Below, piece after piece: positions 17,335 to 25,970 of a DNA stretch of 64,000 bases. Both the position numbers and the translations under genes were made by a program. A model generated the notes under the pieces. That model had not been told where the DNA came from and ran no database searches. It worked only from the letters and a program-made list of their open reading frames with translations. Numbering within the stretch: position 1 is the first letter of the stretch; each line of letters begins with the position of its first letter. This DNA comes from G963674835 sp963674835 (lineage in GTDB: Bacteria > Planctomycetota > Planctomycetia > Pirellulales > Thermoguttaceae). The DNA lies in NCBI GenBank assembly GCA_963674835.2, contig CAXXKC010000001.1:1116001-1180000 (forward strand), written 5' to 3'.

Positions 17335-17697
17335 ATGCTGGTACTAACAAGGAAGATGGAAGAGAAAATCCAGATCGGCCCGGACGTGACGGTCACGGTT
17401 CTGCGGGTAAAAGGCCGATCGGTACAGATCGGCATTGAAGCCCCTGGCAGCGTATGCATCCTTCGAGGAGAGCTCGTTGCGGCCGCAGAGCTTCGCACCG
17501 ACATCGACGAGACACTGAGCGGGCCCTCGACTGCCACCTCGCCGAAGAAGAAGGCAAAGCCTACTCCAACGGATCCGACTGCCGAGGAGGCCGACCCGGA
17601 AGAGTCGCGCCCGGCCCCGCGACGATGTCGCGCACCGCATGGATCTCACCCCAGCGGGGCCGGCGGCTCTCTCAATCCCCTATGTCTTGGCAGTTGA
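17335..17697 (+). CDS. csrA: CsrA-family carbon storage regulator with long C-terminal tail
   Basis: CsrA dimers bind GGA-containing hairpins in mRNA leaders and change translation or stability. The first 60 residues fit the family: MLVLTRKMEEKIQIG, VTVTVLRVKGRSVQIGIEAPGSV, then LRGELV carrying the conserved RNA-contact arginine region. The remaining 60 residues are a disordered, Pro/Lys/Arg-rich extension, so at 120 residues the protein is about twice the classical length. Start at 17335 is supported by AAGGAG at good spacing. The 3-prime end overlaps the convergent methyltransferase gene by 26 bases. The tail could be partly spurious, caused by loss of an earlier stop. Confidence 0.88.
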   Translation: MLVLTRKMEEKIQIGPDVTVTVLRVKGRSVQIGIEAPGSVCILRGELVAAAELRTDIDETLSGPSTATSPKKKAKPTPTDPTAEEADPEESRPAPRRCRAPHGSHPSGAGGSLNPLCLGS

Positions 17698-20020
17698 CGG
17701 TTTCCCCTCGCAGCGCGCCGACGTCCTGAGACGATAGCCCCCAGAGCCGCCCGGCCAGGCGGTCGATCTCCTCCTGGGCTTCCCCACCGTCGGCGCGCCG
17801 GTGGACGGTTTCTCCTGCCCGCCGGGCTGCCTCCGACAACAGCACGTGTCGCTCATCACTCGGCTCGAATCGCCTCACGCGAAGGTACTGAAGCACGCTG
17901 GGCGTCCCGAAACTCTTCCCACCGCACACGCTGTGTGCTCGCACGAGAAAATCGACCACCGTGCTGTTCATCACACCACACAGGTAGTGTGCCTCCTCCG
18001 GCGACGCGGCTGCGATCAGAACGCACGTCTCCTGGGGCACGGCCGGCCGTACCCCTAGCAGCGAATCGTCCACCGGCCCAACCATGGCCGCCCGAATCCG
18101 CCGATCCATCCGCCGCCAAACCACCTTGTGCGGCGCCAGCGTATACGCCCCGACGTTATACATCGACCAGTACGGTGCCGTCTCCTGATAGCGTCGATAC
18201 GCCGAACGGCTCCGCAACAGCGGCTCAAATCGCTTCAAATACTCCAGCGTGCGCGGATACCGCTGCGCCATCTGCTCCGGGTCGATCCCGCGCCGCGTTC
18301 GCACGTCTTGCGTCAGAAGCACGTGCGCCCGAGGTCGGGCCACATACCGATCCACGTCCGCCCATCGCACCAGCGGATACACCAGGTCCGCTTCAATCAC
18401 CGATTCCACCTGGGCCACATCATGCTTACCCCGGCCCGACAGATTACGAACCCGTAGCCCTCCGTCCGCCGCCCCTAACACCTCCACCCAGTAGACGCCG
18501 TTCGCCCCGCCACTGTTGGCACCAAGGTGCGCCTCGTAGTCCGACCGACCCAACAATTGAGCCGGCGACACGGCGAACCCATCTGGCAAGATCAGCCAAG
18601 GCGAGCTGACCTGCTGCGGATCGATCGGCGCCGCGCGGCAAGCCTGCCTGTCAAAAGCCTCACCTGCCGCAGGCCGGTCCGGATCGGGCAGCTTCCCCAC
18701 GAGCGACCAGCGAACATACGGTACCGGATACGTCGTAGGTCGCCCCTTCTCGAGCGCGATCACGGCGGTTCGGCCAGACGCATCGGCGAACGGCTGAAAG
18801 CTGCTCAGATCGTCGACCCGCAGCACCCGTAGCGTCGGCCCATCATCGCCCAGCCGAAATCGACGAAACCCGTCGCCAGCCCCCTTGTTCTGCAAGACCG
18901 TTTGCGTGACGACCATGCCCAACCGCCCGCCGTCGCGCAAATACCGATCGGCCGCCGCGTACACCACGAGCATGGCGAGGTCCTTCTTCGCCCCGCCGTG
19001 TCTCGCGTCGCTGCCAGAGAGCGAAAACAGCCCATACTGCTGCCATAGCGGCTTCGTTGCCTCACGATATGGCTGCGGCAGACTGTCCCATGTCACCCAA
19101 GGCGGATTCCCCACAACCACGTCCCACTTCGCCCTATCATCGTCGCACGGGCGTTCGCCGCGAATGCAATCCCGCAGAGACACAGGCATCGCCGTCCCCG
19201 GCAGCCCGCCGCCCAGATCCCCCAGGGCAATCCGATAGTTGGCCCGCGCCGACAGGACCGCCACGGGATTTAGATCGAAGCCGGCGATGCTGCCCAGGAT
19301 TTTCCTTTGCAAATCCCCGTCCCGCCGCGCGGCATGTCGGCGCACCCGATCGATGGCCGCCAGCAGAAAAACCCCCGAACCGCACGAGGGGTCCAACAAC
19401 CGGCAATCCGGCGATCCTTCGTAGCCCACCGCGTCCAGCACCTTCTCTGCCAGCCAGCGGGGCGTATAGTATTCGCCCATGGCATGACGCACGCTTCCCG
19501 GAAAAAGGTCCTGATACAGCGGCTTGAACCAGTCGCGGCTTACCATTTGATCGCCGGCCAATCCAGTAGCAAAGCACCCCATGCGTTCCATCGCCTCGTC
19601 CACGGCCGTTGCCAGCCCGGAATGATCGATCTGCATACACCACTGCAGCGGATCGTCTGCCAGCAGATCGTCTCCGCAACCGCCCGTGGCCTCCCGCACC
19701 AGAAGCCTCACCACCAGTGCGTAGTACGTCTGCACGACGAAGAGCAACTCAGCCGGTTCGCACCGCTCGGCCGGCAACCCGTACGCCGCAGCCAGCCTCG
19801 CCAGTGCCTTCGCCCGATGTCCGAGGTCGCAGTCGTACACCCTGGCGACCTGCGATTTCCAACGCTCGAAGCTCTCGACCGCCAACGAATGGCCGTCGGG
19901 CAGCAGCCAGAGCATCGTTCGCACGCAGCGACCGGCCAGCGCCGCACGGCAACCAAACTCGGCGGCCAGCCGCTCCGGTCCGGCGCTCTCTCCACAATCC
20001 GGCGTGCAGCGCAAGGCCAT
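17672..20020 (-). CDS. N6-adenine DNA methyltransferase with specificity domain (orphan, type II-like)
   Basis: 782 residues. SAM-binding motif I is LLDPSCGSGVFLLAAI (about 207-222), preceded by GEYYTPRWLAEKVLD. Catalytic motif IV is NPPW (305-308), diagnostic of N6-adenine enzymes. The region after about residue 440 resembles a TaqI-type target-recognition domain (LLTQDVRTRRG, YNVGAYTLAPHKVVWRRMD, CGVMNSTVVDFLVR). The closest builds are Eco57I/PglX-like methylases, but the N-terminal about 180 residues are helical with no visible PD-ExK nuclease motif. No restriction gene is adjacent. Roles could be epigenetic regulation, a solitary remnant of a restriction or BREX-like system, or a type IIG enzyme with a diverged nuclease. 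Its 3-prime end overlaps csrA tail to tail. Confidence 0.8.
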   Translation of the reverse strand: MALRCTPDCGESAGPERLAAEFGCRAALAGRCVRTMLWLLPDGHSLAVESFERWKSQVARVYDCDLGHRAKALARLAAAYGLPAERCEPAELLFVVQTYYALVVRLLVREATGGCGDDLLADDPLQWCMQIDHSGLATAVDEAMERMGCFATGLAGDQMVSRDWFKPLYQDLFPGSVRHAMGEYYTPRWLAEKVLDAVGYEGSPDCRLLDPSCGSGVFLLAAIDRVRRHAARRDGDLQRKILGSIAGFDLNPVAVLSARANYRIALGDLGGGLPGTAMPVSLRDCIRGERPCDDDRAKWDVVVGNPPWVTWDSLPQPYREATKPLWQQYGLFSLSGSDARHGGAKKDLAMLVVYAAADRYLRDGGRLGMVVTQTVLQNKGAGDGFRRFRLGDDGPTLRVLRVDDLSSFQPFADASGRTAVIALEKGRPTTYPVPYVRWSLVGKLPDPDRPAAGEAFDRQACRAAPIDPQQVSSPWLILPDGFAVSPAQLLGRSDYEAHLGANSGGANGVYWVEVLGAADGGLRVRNLSGRGKHDVAQVESVIEADLVYPLVRWADVDRYVARPRAHVLLTQDVRTRRGIDPEQMAQRYPRTLEYLKRFEPLLRSRSAYRRYQETAPYWSMYNVGAYTLAPHKVVWRRMDRRIRAAMVGPVDDSLLGVRPAVPQETCVLIAAASPEEAHYLCGVMNSTVVDFLVRAHSVCGGKSFGTPSVLQYLRVRRFEPSDERHVLLSEAARRAGETVHRRADGGEAQEEIDRLAGRLWGLSSQDVGALRGETVNCQDIGD

Positions 20021-20697
20021 CGCAATCCTGTCCCCAACGTACTGGGTCCCGGGCTCTCAACTCGCGGGCCATTTTCTTCGCCGCAGCGCAACTTGGCAAC
20101 AACACCCGCAGAAACAAAGAGGGCCGCGCTCTGAATCTCCGCTCAAAGCGCGGCCGCTACCGGGAGGGGACAAAGCAGGCCTCTAGGCCCTTCAACTCTT
20201 CTCATGGCGACACTTCCACCGCGTCACTTCAGAAGGATATCGACGCATCGTGGCGCCACTCGAATTCTTGCCAGCGCCCAACAACGGTCAATGATTAGTC
20301 TTACGCATCCCATTCCCCCGGCAAGCGTTCAAAACCCTTGCCTTCATGGAATATTGCCAGCAGAAGCTGTAGAACTCGGATCACCTCGGGGAGCCCATCC
20401 GGTCGTGGTGGGGGTATTGGCCGCTTCGAACCCCGATAGTCGCACTTGGGGCCGCAACCGTCGCGTCTGCACCCGGTATCGATAGGACTCACGCACATCC
20501 CGCATTCGCTTGCGCGACACTTGGTTCAGCCCAGTCGCCGTCACACCCCGCCCCGTGAAACGCCAGCCTGGAGGGCCGAAACCGTGCACTCGGCCACGCA
20601 CCGCCCTGACCCCCTTTCGACCAGGGATGCTTTGTCGTAGGATGGGCCGGTTGTGTAAGTCCATTTACGGCAACGGGCCACGAATAATAGATCGGCG
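20021..20697. other. Divergent gap of about 680 bases, no gene recognised
   Basis: Between the minus-strand methyltransferase and the plus-strand HAD gene. Several short frames exist but none has recognisable content. A 9-bp palindrome at 20122-20155 is the only clear structure. Confidence 0.45.
20122..20155. repeat. Palindrome GGCCGCGCT / AGCGCGGCC
   Basis: GGCCGCGCT (20122-20130) and AGCGCGGCC (20147-20155) are exact reverse complements around a 16-base spacer. The element sits about 100 bases upstream of the methyltransferase start. It resembles a dispersed intergenic repeat; protein binding is possible. Confidence 0.5.
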
Positions 20698-21588
20698 ATG
20701 AATCAACCATATTACGAGGACGACTACCGCAGAGTGGTCGACGAAGTCGAGACGGCGAAGTTCCTGCCTGGCACGAGCATCGAGGTCATCCACCCCACCG
20801 CCGACCGGCAGCCACCCCAACACGTACTGTTCGATTTCGACGGTACCCTCAGCCTCATTCGCGAGGGCTGGCCCGAAGTCATGGTGCCGATGATGGTCCG
20901 AATCCTCCAGGCCACCGGCACCGACGAGTCGGCCGATGCACTCCACGCCCTCGTTTCCAAGTTCGTCGGCGAGTTGACCGGCAAGCAAACGATCTACCAG
21001 ATGATCCGCCTGGCCGAAGAGGTCCGGCAAAGGGGAGGGCAGCCCGACGATCCCATCGTCTACAAGCAGATGTACCTCGATCTGCTCATGGAGCGGATCA
21101 CCGAGCGGCGCGAGGCGCTCCGTACCGGCCAGGCGAACCCTCGCGACATGGTGGTCCCCGACTCCTTCGAGCTCCTCGACGAGCTCCGCCGCCGCGGAGC
21201 CACCCTCTACTTGGCCAGCGGCACCGACGAGCCGTTCGTTGTCGAAGAGGTGCGGCTCCTCCAGTTGGACGGCTATTTCGGACGCCACGTCTACGGCGCC
21301 CTGGACGACTACAAGAACTTCTCCAAAGCCATGGTCATCGAGCGCATCTTGCGCGACAATCACCTTGAAGGGGCCTCGCTCTTGGGCTTCGGCGACGGCT
21401 TCGTCGAGATCCAGAACGTCAAGTCGGTCGGTGGCACGGCCGTCGGCGTGGCCAGCGACGAGGCTGGCCGCAGCGGCAAGCCCGACGCCTGGAAGCGCGA
21501 CCGTCTCATCGGTGTCGGCGCCGACGTCATCATTCCCGACTACCGCGATTACCAGGCGTTGATCGCCTACCTTTGGAACCAGCGATGA
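20698..21588 (+). CDS. HAD-superfamily phosphatase
   Basis: 296 residues. HAD motif I is LFDFDGTLS, with the nucleophile and acid/base aspartates at 46 and 48. Motif II is probably in LYLASGTDE, and motif IV in LLGFGDGFVEIQ near residue 240, followed by GVASDEAG. A helical cap of about 100 residues between motifs I and II makes it a C1-type enzyme, like beta-phosphoglucomutase or phosphoglycolate phosphatase. The substrate is unknown. The stop codon overlaps the start of the next gene (ATGA at 21585-21588), so it is translationally coupled to a PfkB sugar kinase; the substrate is probably a sugar phosphate in the same pathway. Confidence 0.85.
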   Translation: MNQPYYEDDYRRVVDEVETAKFLPGTSIEVIHPTADRQPPQHVLFDFDGTLSLIREGWPEVMVPMMVRILQATGTDESADALHALVSKFVGELTGKQTIYQMIRLAEEVRQRGGQPDDPIVYKQMYLDLLMERITERREALRTGQANPRDMVVPDSFELLDELRRRGATLYLASGTDEPFVVEEVRLLQLDGYFGRHVYGALDDYKNFSKAMVIERILRDNHLEGASLLGFGDGFVEIQNVKSVGGTAVGVASDEAGRSGKPDAWKRDRLIGVGADVIIPDYRDYQALIAYLWNQR

Positions 21589-22637
21589 AGACCCTCGACG
21601 ACCTCGCGCCCGAGTGTTTGCAGCAGTGGACCGACGCCTTCCGCCGCCTTCGCGTCGCAGTGGTTGGCGACTTCTTCCTCGACAAGTACCTCGACGTCGA
21701 CCCGCGGCTGGCCGAGACGAGCCTGGAGACGGCCAAGACGGCCAACCAGGTCGTCCGAATCCGTTGCAGCCCCGGCGCCGCCGGCACGGTGGTATGCAAC
21801 CTGGCCGCATTGCGCGCCGGCGTGCTCCATGCCGTCGGCTTCAGTGGCGACGACGGCGAATCCTACGAGCTGCGCAAAGGATTGGCCCACTTGGGTTGCA
21901 CCACCGATCATCTCCACTACGCCCCCGACCGCATGACCCCGACCTACCTGAAGCCTCGCGACTGTACCGATCCGAGCCTTCAGGGCGAGCACGAACGCTA
22001 CGACACCAAGAACCGCCAGCCCACGCCCGCCGAGGTTGAAGACCGTATCATCCAGTCGATCGAGACCCTCCTGCCCAGCCTCGATGCCCTGATCGTCATG
22101 GATCAGGTCGAAGAGGAAGATTGCGGAGTCGTCACCGCCCGAATCCGCGACGCGCTGGCCCAATGGCCCAAGGCGTGGCCCAAAGTCGTCTTCTGGGCCG
22201 ACAGTCGCCGTCGGATCCGCCGTTTTCGTAATGTCATTATCAAGCCCAACCAGTTCGAGGCCGTCGACCGCGAGAATCCGCTGCCCGACGACACCGTCGA
22301 TCCCGACGAGTTGGAGAAGGCCCTCGGTCTGCTGCGCCGCCAGATTGGCGCGCCGATCGTTGCCACGCGTGGCGCCGCTGGCATGGTCGTCACCGACCCC
22401 GAGTTGACCATCGTGCCCGGCGTGCGAGTCGAAGGCCCCACCGATCCCACCGGCGCGGGCGACAGCGCGACGTCCGGCTGCGTATTGGCGCTCGCCGCCG
22501 GCGCCCCGCTGCCCGAGGCCGCGTTGCTGGGAAACCTCGTTGCCTCGATCACGGTCCAACAACTGGCGACCACCGGCACCGCCAGACCGGAAGAGCTCCT
22601 GCCACGTTTGGAGCTATGGCGCCAACAGCGACCATGA
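21585..22637 (+). CDS. PfkB-family carbohydrate kinase (HldE/RfaE kinase-like)
   Basis: 350 residues of the ribokinase fold. The N-terminal strand VVGDFFLDKYLDVDP resembles the heptose-7-phosphate kinase (RfaE) group. The glycine-rich SPGAAGTVVCNLAAL follows, and the anion-hole/catalytic-base signature DPTGAGDSATSG lies near residue 286. IIKPNQFEA and VVATRGAAGMVV are also characteristic. It phosphorylates a sugar or sugar phosphate with ATP; whether heptose is the substrate cannot be decided. The ATG at 21585 overlaps the upstream HAD stop codon; a frame start 12 bases earlier lies inside the HAD gene and is not needed. An SDR gene follows 69 bases downstream. Confidence 0.85.
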   Translation: MKTLDDLAPECLQQWTDAFRRLRVAVVGDFFLDKYLDVDPRLAETSLETAKTANQVVRIRCSPGAAGTVVCNLAALRAGVLHAVGFSGDDGESYELRKGLAHLGCTTDHLHYAPDRMTPTYLKPRDCTDPSLQGEHERYDTKNRQPTPAEVEDRIIQSIETLLPSLDALIVMDQVEEEDCGVVTARIRDALAQWPKAWPKVVFWADSRRRIRRFRNVIIKPNQFEAVDRENPLPDDTVDPDELEKALGLLRRQIGAPIVATRGAAGMVVTDPELTIVPGVRVEGPTDPTGAGDSATSGCVLALAAGAPLPEAALLGNLVASITVQQLATTGTARPEELLPRLELWRQQRP

Positions 22638-22706
22638 GGATTCGTTACGGAAACAGGTGTCGTGTCGACACGCGGCCGATTGAACCGGAAACGGAGTACC
22701 CTCAAC

Positions 22707-23492
22707 ATGCTCTTGCAGGATAAGGTTATCATCGTCACCGGCAGCACGACCGGAATCGGCCGCGCCATCGCCAAAGCCTGTGTAGCCCAGGGCGCTCGCG
22801 TCCTCATCCACGGCCTCGAACAAGAGCAGGGACGCGAGGTCGTCCAGTCGCTGGGCGATCGTGCCGTATTGCATATCGACGATCTCGCCGATCCCAAGGC
22901 CCCGCGGCGGATTATCGACACCGCCGCAAGGGCCTTCGCCCGGATCGATGCCATCGTCAACAACGCCGCCTTCATCGTCCGTAGCGACATCCACTCCACC
23001 GACGCCGCGCTGTTCGACAAGGTCATGGCGGTCAACCTTCGCGCACCGCTCTTGCTCGTCCAGGCCGGCCTCGAGCATCTCACCCGCTCGCGCGGTTGCG
23101 TGCTCAACATCGGCTCCAACAACGGCTACTGCGGCCAGGAGAACCTCTTGGCCTACAGCCTCTCCAAGGCCGGCCTCATGGCCATGTCGCGAAATCTGGG
23201 CGATGCGCTCCACCGCAACTTCGGCATCCGCGTGTTTCACTTCAACGTCGGCTGGACGCTCACCGAAAACGAGCTCCGCTACAAGGTCGAAGACGGCTTC
23301 CCCGCCGACTGGGCCGAGAAGCTGTCGCGATACTGCGCCCCCATCGGCCGGCTCATCAAGCCCGAAGAAATCGCCAGCATGGTCGTCCCGTGGCTCGGCG
23401 ACCAGTCGCGCCCCTTCAGCGGCACCGTGGTCGACCTCGAGCAATATCCCTTCCTAGGCCGAAATCCGCCGGATCAACCGCTTGACGAATGA
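22707..23492 (+). CDS. Short-chain dehydrogenase/reductase
   Basis: 261 residues with the classical SDR layout: nucleotide-binding TGSTTGIG (residues 11-18), NNAA motif (VNNAAFIV), serine-containing strand LNIGSNNGYCG, catalytic Tyr150 and Lys154 (YSLSK), and a C-terminal GTVVDLEQYP. It should oxidise or reduce a hydroxyl/keto group with NAD(P). The ATG at 22707 is chosen because GGAG lies ten bases upstream; an in-frame start 45 bases earlier lacks this. Being directly downstream of the coupled HAD/PfkB pair, it probably acts on the same sugar. Confidence 0.85.
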   Translation: MLLQDKVIIVTGSTTGIGRAIAKACVAQGARVLIHGLEQEQGREVVQSLGDRAVLHIDDLADPKAPRRIIDTAARAFARIDAIVNNAAFIVRSDIHSTDAALFDKVMAVNLRAPLLLVQAGLEHLTRSRGCVLNIGSNNGYCGQENLLAYSLSKAGLMAMSRNLGDALHRNFGIRVFHFNVGWTLTENELRYKVEDGFPADWAEKLSRYCAPIGRLIKPEEIASMVVPWLGDQSRPFSGTVVDLEQYPFLGRNPPDQPLDE

Positions 23493-23811
23493 GCCCCTGG
23501 CAGCCTGCCTCAGCCCCGGCGGTCTCGACAAACGGGGCCCGGCTCGCTGGCGGCGGTTATCCCCGGCGGCAACTCCCCGCCCGTTGAGGACGCCGGGCCG
23601 ACGAAATCCATGTGGTCACTTGCCATTTCGGTGAGTCCTGACTATCCTACAGCTAGTTCAGGGGGCCAAGACGACGCTCCCCGCGCGACACTTATCACCA
23701 TTTCACGCGGGGGGCATGGGTGACATTCCGGGCTGGGCCTCATTGGGATCCCCGGTACAAGGCTGGCCTGGGTTTCTGCCAGGGTGCACGGGTACTGCGA
23801 AGGGCGGGGTC
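23493..23811. other. Intergenic leader region ahead of the SHD1 gene
   Basis: About 320 bases holding a promoter-like pair (23620-23648) and an in-frame upstream start at 23716 that is less likely to be used. No separate gene seen. Confidence 0.4.
23620..23648 (+). promoter_or_regulatory. Candidate sigma-70-type promoter upstream of the SHD1 gene
   Basis: TTGCCA at 23620-23625 (five of six consensus bases), a 17-base spacer, then TATCCT at 23643-23648. Transcription would begin near 23655, about 155 bases before the preferred start codon. Assigned by consensus only. Confidence 0.4.
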
Positions 23812-24729
23812 ATGCAACAGATCGGTTCGGCCTTCGGCAGGCTGTTCTTGGTAGTCGTCTTGGGCGCCGCCGGCTACTACATGTACAACCTGTACAAAGT
23901 CAACAAGGCGACAACTCCCAAGCGCCCCACACGCCCGGCCGCCGCCAGTGTCGCGAAGACACCCGCCCCGGGCACCGCTGCGAAACCCGCAACACCCGCA
24001 GCGAACGAGCCGCCCCGACGCTCCGCGGTCGATCTGGTCGTTCCGCTGCAAGACGCCGTCTACCAAATATCCGAAGCCTTCGTTCGCGAGTATTTCGGCC
24101 GCGGCGCCCACATCAAGTTCCCGCGAAACCAATACCATGTGCTCGGCAATCGCGATTTTGGCTTCTTCACCGTTCTCTCGACAGTGACCGGCCGGGACGA
24201 ATCCGGCAAGGTTGTCACTCTCCCCTGGAAAGCCCGCGTCCACTGGCGCGACGACTATTGGCATCTCTACGCCATGGAAGTCGGCGGCAAACCGGTCGCT
24301 CTCGGCGGCGTCAACCCCAAGCTTCTGACCAAACGCGGCAAGGATCCGCAGCTCTACGACGACGACCGCCCCAAGAAGCCCACGTCGGCGACTTCGCCAA
24401 AAGCCCCACCCGAATCCGAGAAGACGCCATCCGACGCGTCGCAGGCAGGCTCACCCGAAGCGTCCAAGGCAACCCCGCCCGAGTCGTCGAAGCCAGGTCC
24501 GCCCGAACCGGTTGCCGAAGCCCCGAAGTCAACCGAGGAGCCCGCCAAGCCGGCCCCGGCGTCGCGAACCTGGACCGATAGCACCGGAACCTACAAGATC
24601 GAAGCCGAATTCATCAGCGCCACCGGCGGCAAGGTCAAGCTCCGCAAGCCCGACGGCAGCGAAATCGAACTGCCCATGGACAAACTCAGTCAGCCCGACC
24701 AGGAGTGGATAAAGTCTCGGGGGCAATAA
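23812..24729 (+). CDS. Membrane-anchored SHD1 (SLA1 homology 1) domain protein
   Basis: 305 residues. Residues about 5-30 (LFLVVVLGAAGYYMYNLYKV) form a single N-terminal membrane anchor. A Pro/Ala/Lys-rich linker follows, then a globular domain (VDLVVPLQDAVYQISEAFVREYF to HLYAMEVGGKPV), and a second Pro/Ser/Glu-rich linker. The C-terminal SHD1 domain (about 252-303) reads RTWTDSTGTYKIEAEFIS, GGKVKLRKPDGSEIELPMDKLS, DQEWIKS. SHD1 domains bind short peptide signals in eukaryotic endocytosis and are widespread in planctomycetes, where the role is unproven. The ATG at 23812 is preferred because it puts the anchor at the very N-terminus. The DUF1559 gene follows after about 80 bases. Confidence 0.8.
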   Translation: MQQIGSAFGRLFLVVVLGAAGYYMYNLYKVNKATTPKRPTRPAAASVAKTPAPGTAAKPATPAANEPPRRSAVDLVVPLQDAVYQISEAFVREYFGRGAHIKFPRNQYHVLGNRDFGFFTVLSTVTGRDESGKVVTLPWKARVHWRDDYWHLYAMEVGGKPVALGGVNPKLLTKRGKDPQLYDDDRPKKPTSATSPKAPPESEKTPSDASQAGSPEASKATPPESSKPGPPEPVAEAPKSTEEPAKPAPASRTWTDSTGTYKIEAEFISATGGKVKLRKPDGSEIELPMDKLSQPDQEWIKSRGQ

Positions 24730-24808
24730 GCCCCCATGGCGACTGCCTGCCAACGGCGCGACGAAACAACTCGAACATCGATGGGAACGTACTCAGAGGG
24801 TCTCGCTC

Positions 24809-25900
24809 ATGGTTGTCCGACGGTCGATTCGATGCAACCGTGCTTTCACGCTGGTAGAGCTGATGGTGGTCATGGTCGTGATCGGCATCCTGATCGCGCT
24901 GTTGTTGCCCGCGGTCCAGTCGGCGCGCCATGCCGCGCTCCGCATGCAGTGCGCCAACAAGCTCCACCAGCTCGGAATAGCCTTCCAGACTTACCACGAC
25001 ACCCACAAGGTCTTTCCCCCGGGCTGGATCATCAGTGGGTTCGACGCGTCGGTCCCCACCGCCGAGAACGTCTGGTTTTCGACCTGGGGCGTCATGGTCT
25101 TGCCTTTTATGGAACAGAGGCCTTTGTATGACCGGTGGAACATGCCGGTCCCCAACGTCAGCAATGCGACCCTTGGGCTCTACTGGACCAAAGATATCGA
25201 CTCCCTCGCCGATTCGAACGTCAGTCTGAGCCGCACCGTGATCGACGTCTTCGCGTGCCCGACCGCCCCCGACGCCAAGGCCCGCGTCTACACGACCACC
25301 TTCGGTGCCGGCACGATCGAGATCGACCGAACGCCGACCGGATGGCTACCCGGCGAAGCGATCCACCTCTCTTCCGCGCCCTCCGACTATACGGTCATCA
25401 CCGGTGCGGCCGAAAACCTCAAAGAGCTGGCCGATGCCGCGTACGACACCGACAGCGACTTCGAAGGCCCGCTCCAGCCCGACACACCGGCGCGGCACTC
25501 GCATCGGCGCCTCACCGACATCCGCGACGGCGCGTCCAACACGATCTTGCTGGCCGAACGTGCCGGTGGGCCGAACATCTACACTCGCGGCGGTAAGCTC
25601 AACATGGTCATGACGTTCAGCTTCGGGTCCGACAACGGCGGCGGCTGGGCCGATATCTACAACGGCGAGAACTGGCTCGGTGGCGCACCCCGCAACGGCG
25701 TCTACACCACTCCCGTCTACGGCATGTGCATGATCAACTGCAACAACCATCGCGAACACAGCCTGTTCTCCTTCCATCCCGGCGGCATCAACGTGGTCCG
25801 CTGCGACGGTTCGGTCACGTTCGTCTCCGAGACGATCCAGCCGGCCGTTCTCGCCGCGGCCATTTCCTGCAATCAAGGCGAAGTCTTCGAGTGGCCTTAG
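24809..25900 (+). CDS. DUF1559 prepilin-like protein (H-X9-DG type)
   Basis: 363 residues. The N-terminus has a type II secretion/type IV pilin processing signal: a basic leader, then RAFTLVELMVVMVVIGILIALLLPAVQ, in which prepilin peptidase would cut before Phe. AARMQCANKLHQLG-like and FPPGW segments are typical of the planctomycete DUF1559 family, and HPGGINVVRCDG near the C-terminus is the H-X9-DG motif. These proteins are expected to be pseudopilin-like and exported; planctomycete genomes carry many paralogues whose role is not established. The small lipoprotein gene 70 bases downstream is a frequent partner of this family. Confidence 0.93.
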   Translation: MVVRRSIRCNRAFTLVELMVVMVVIGILIALLLPAVQSARHAALRMQCANKLHQLGIAFQTYHDTHKVFPPGWIISGFDASVPTAENVWFSTWGVMVLPFMEQRPLYDRWNMPVPNVSNATLGLYWTKDIDSLADSNVSLSRTVIDVFACPTAPDAKARVYTTTFGAGTIEIDRTPTGWLPGEAIHLSSAPSDYTVITGAAENLKELADAAYDTDSDFEGPLQPDTPARHSHRRLTDIRDGASNTILLAERAGGPNIYTRGGKLNMVMTFSFGSDNGGGWADIYNGENWLGGAPRNGVYTTPVYGMCMINCNNHREHSLFSFHPGGINVVRCDGSVTFVSETIQPAVLAAAISCNQGEVFEWP

Positions 25901-25970
25901 CCGGGGTCTGTCGGCACCGGCGCCGCTTGAGTCCTGCAACTTCACGTAGTCTGAGAGGCGGTAGTTGACG

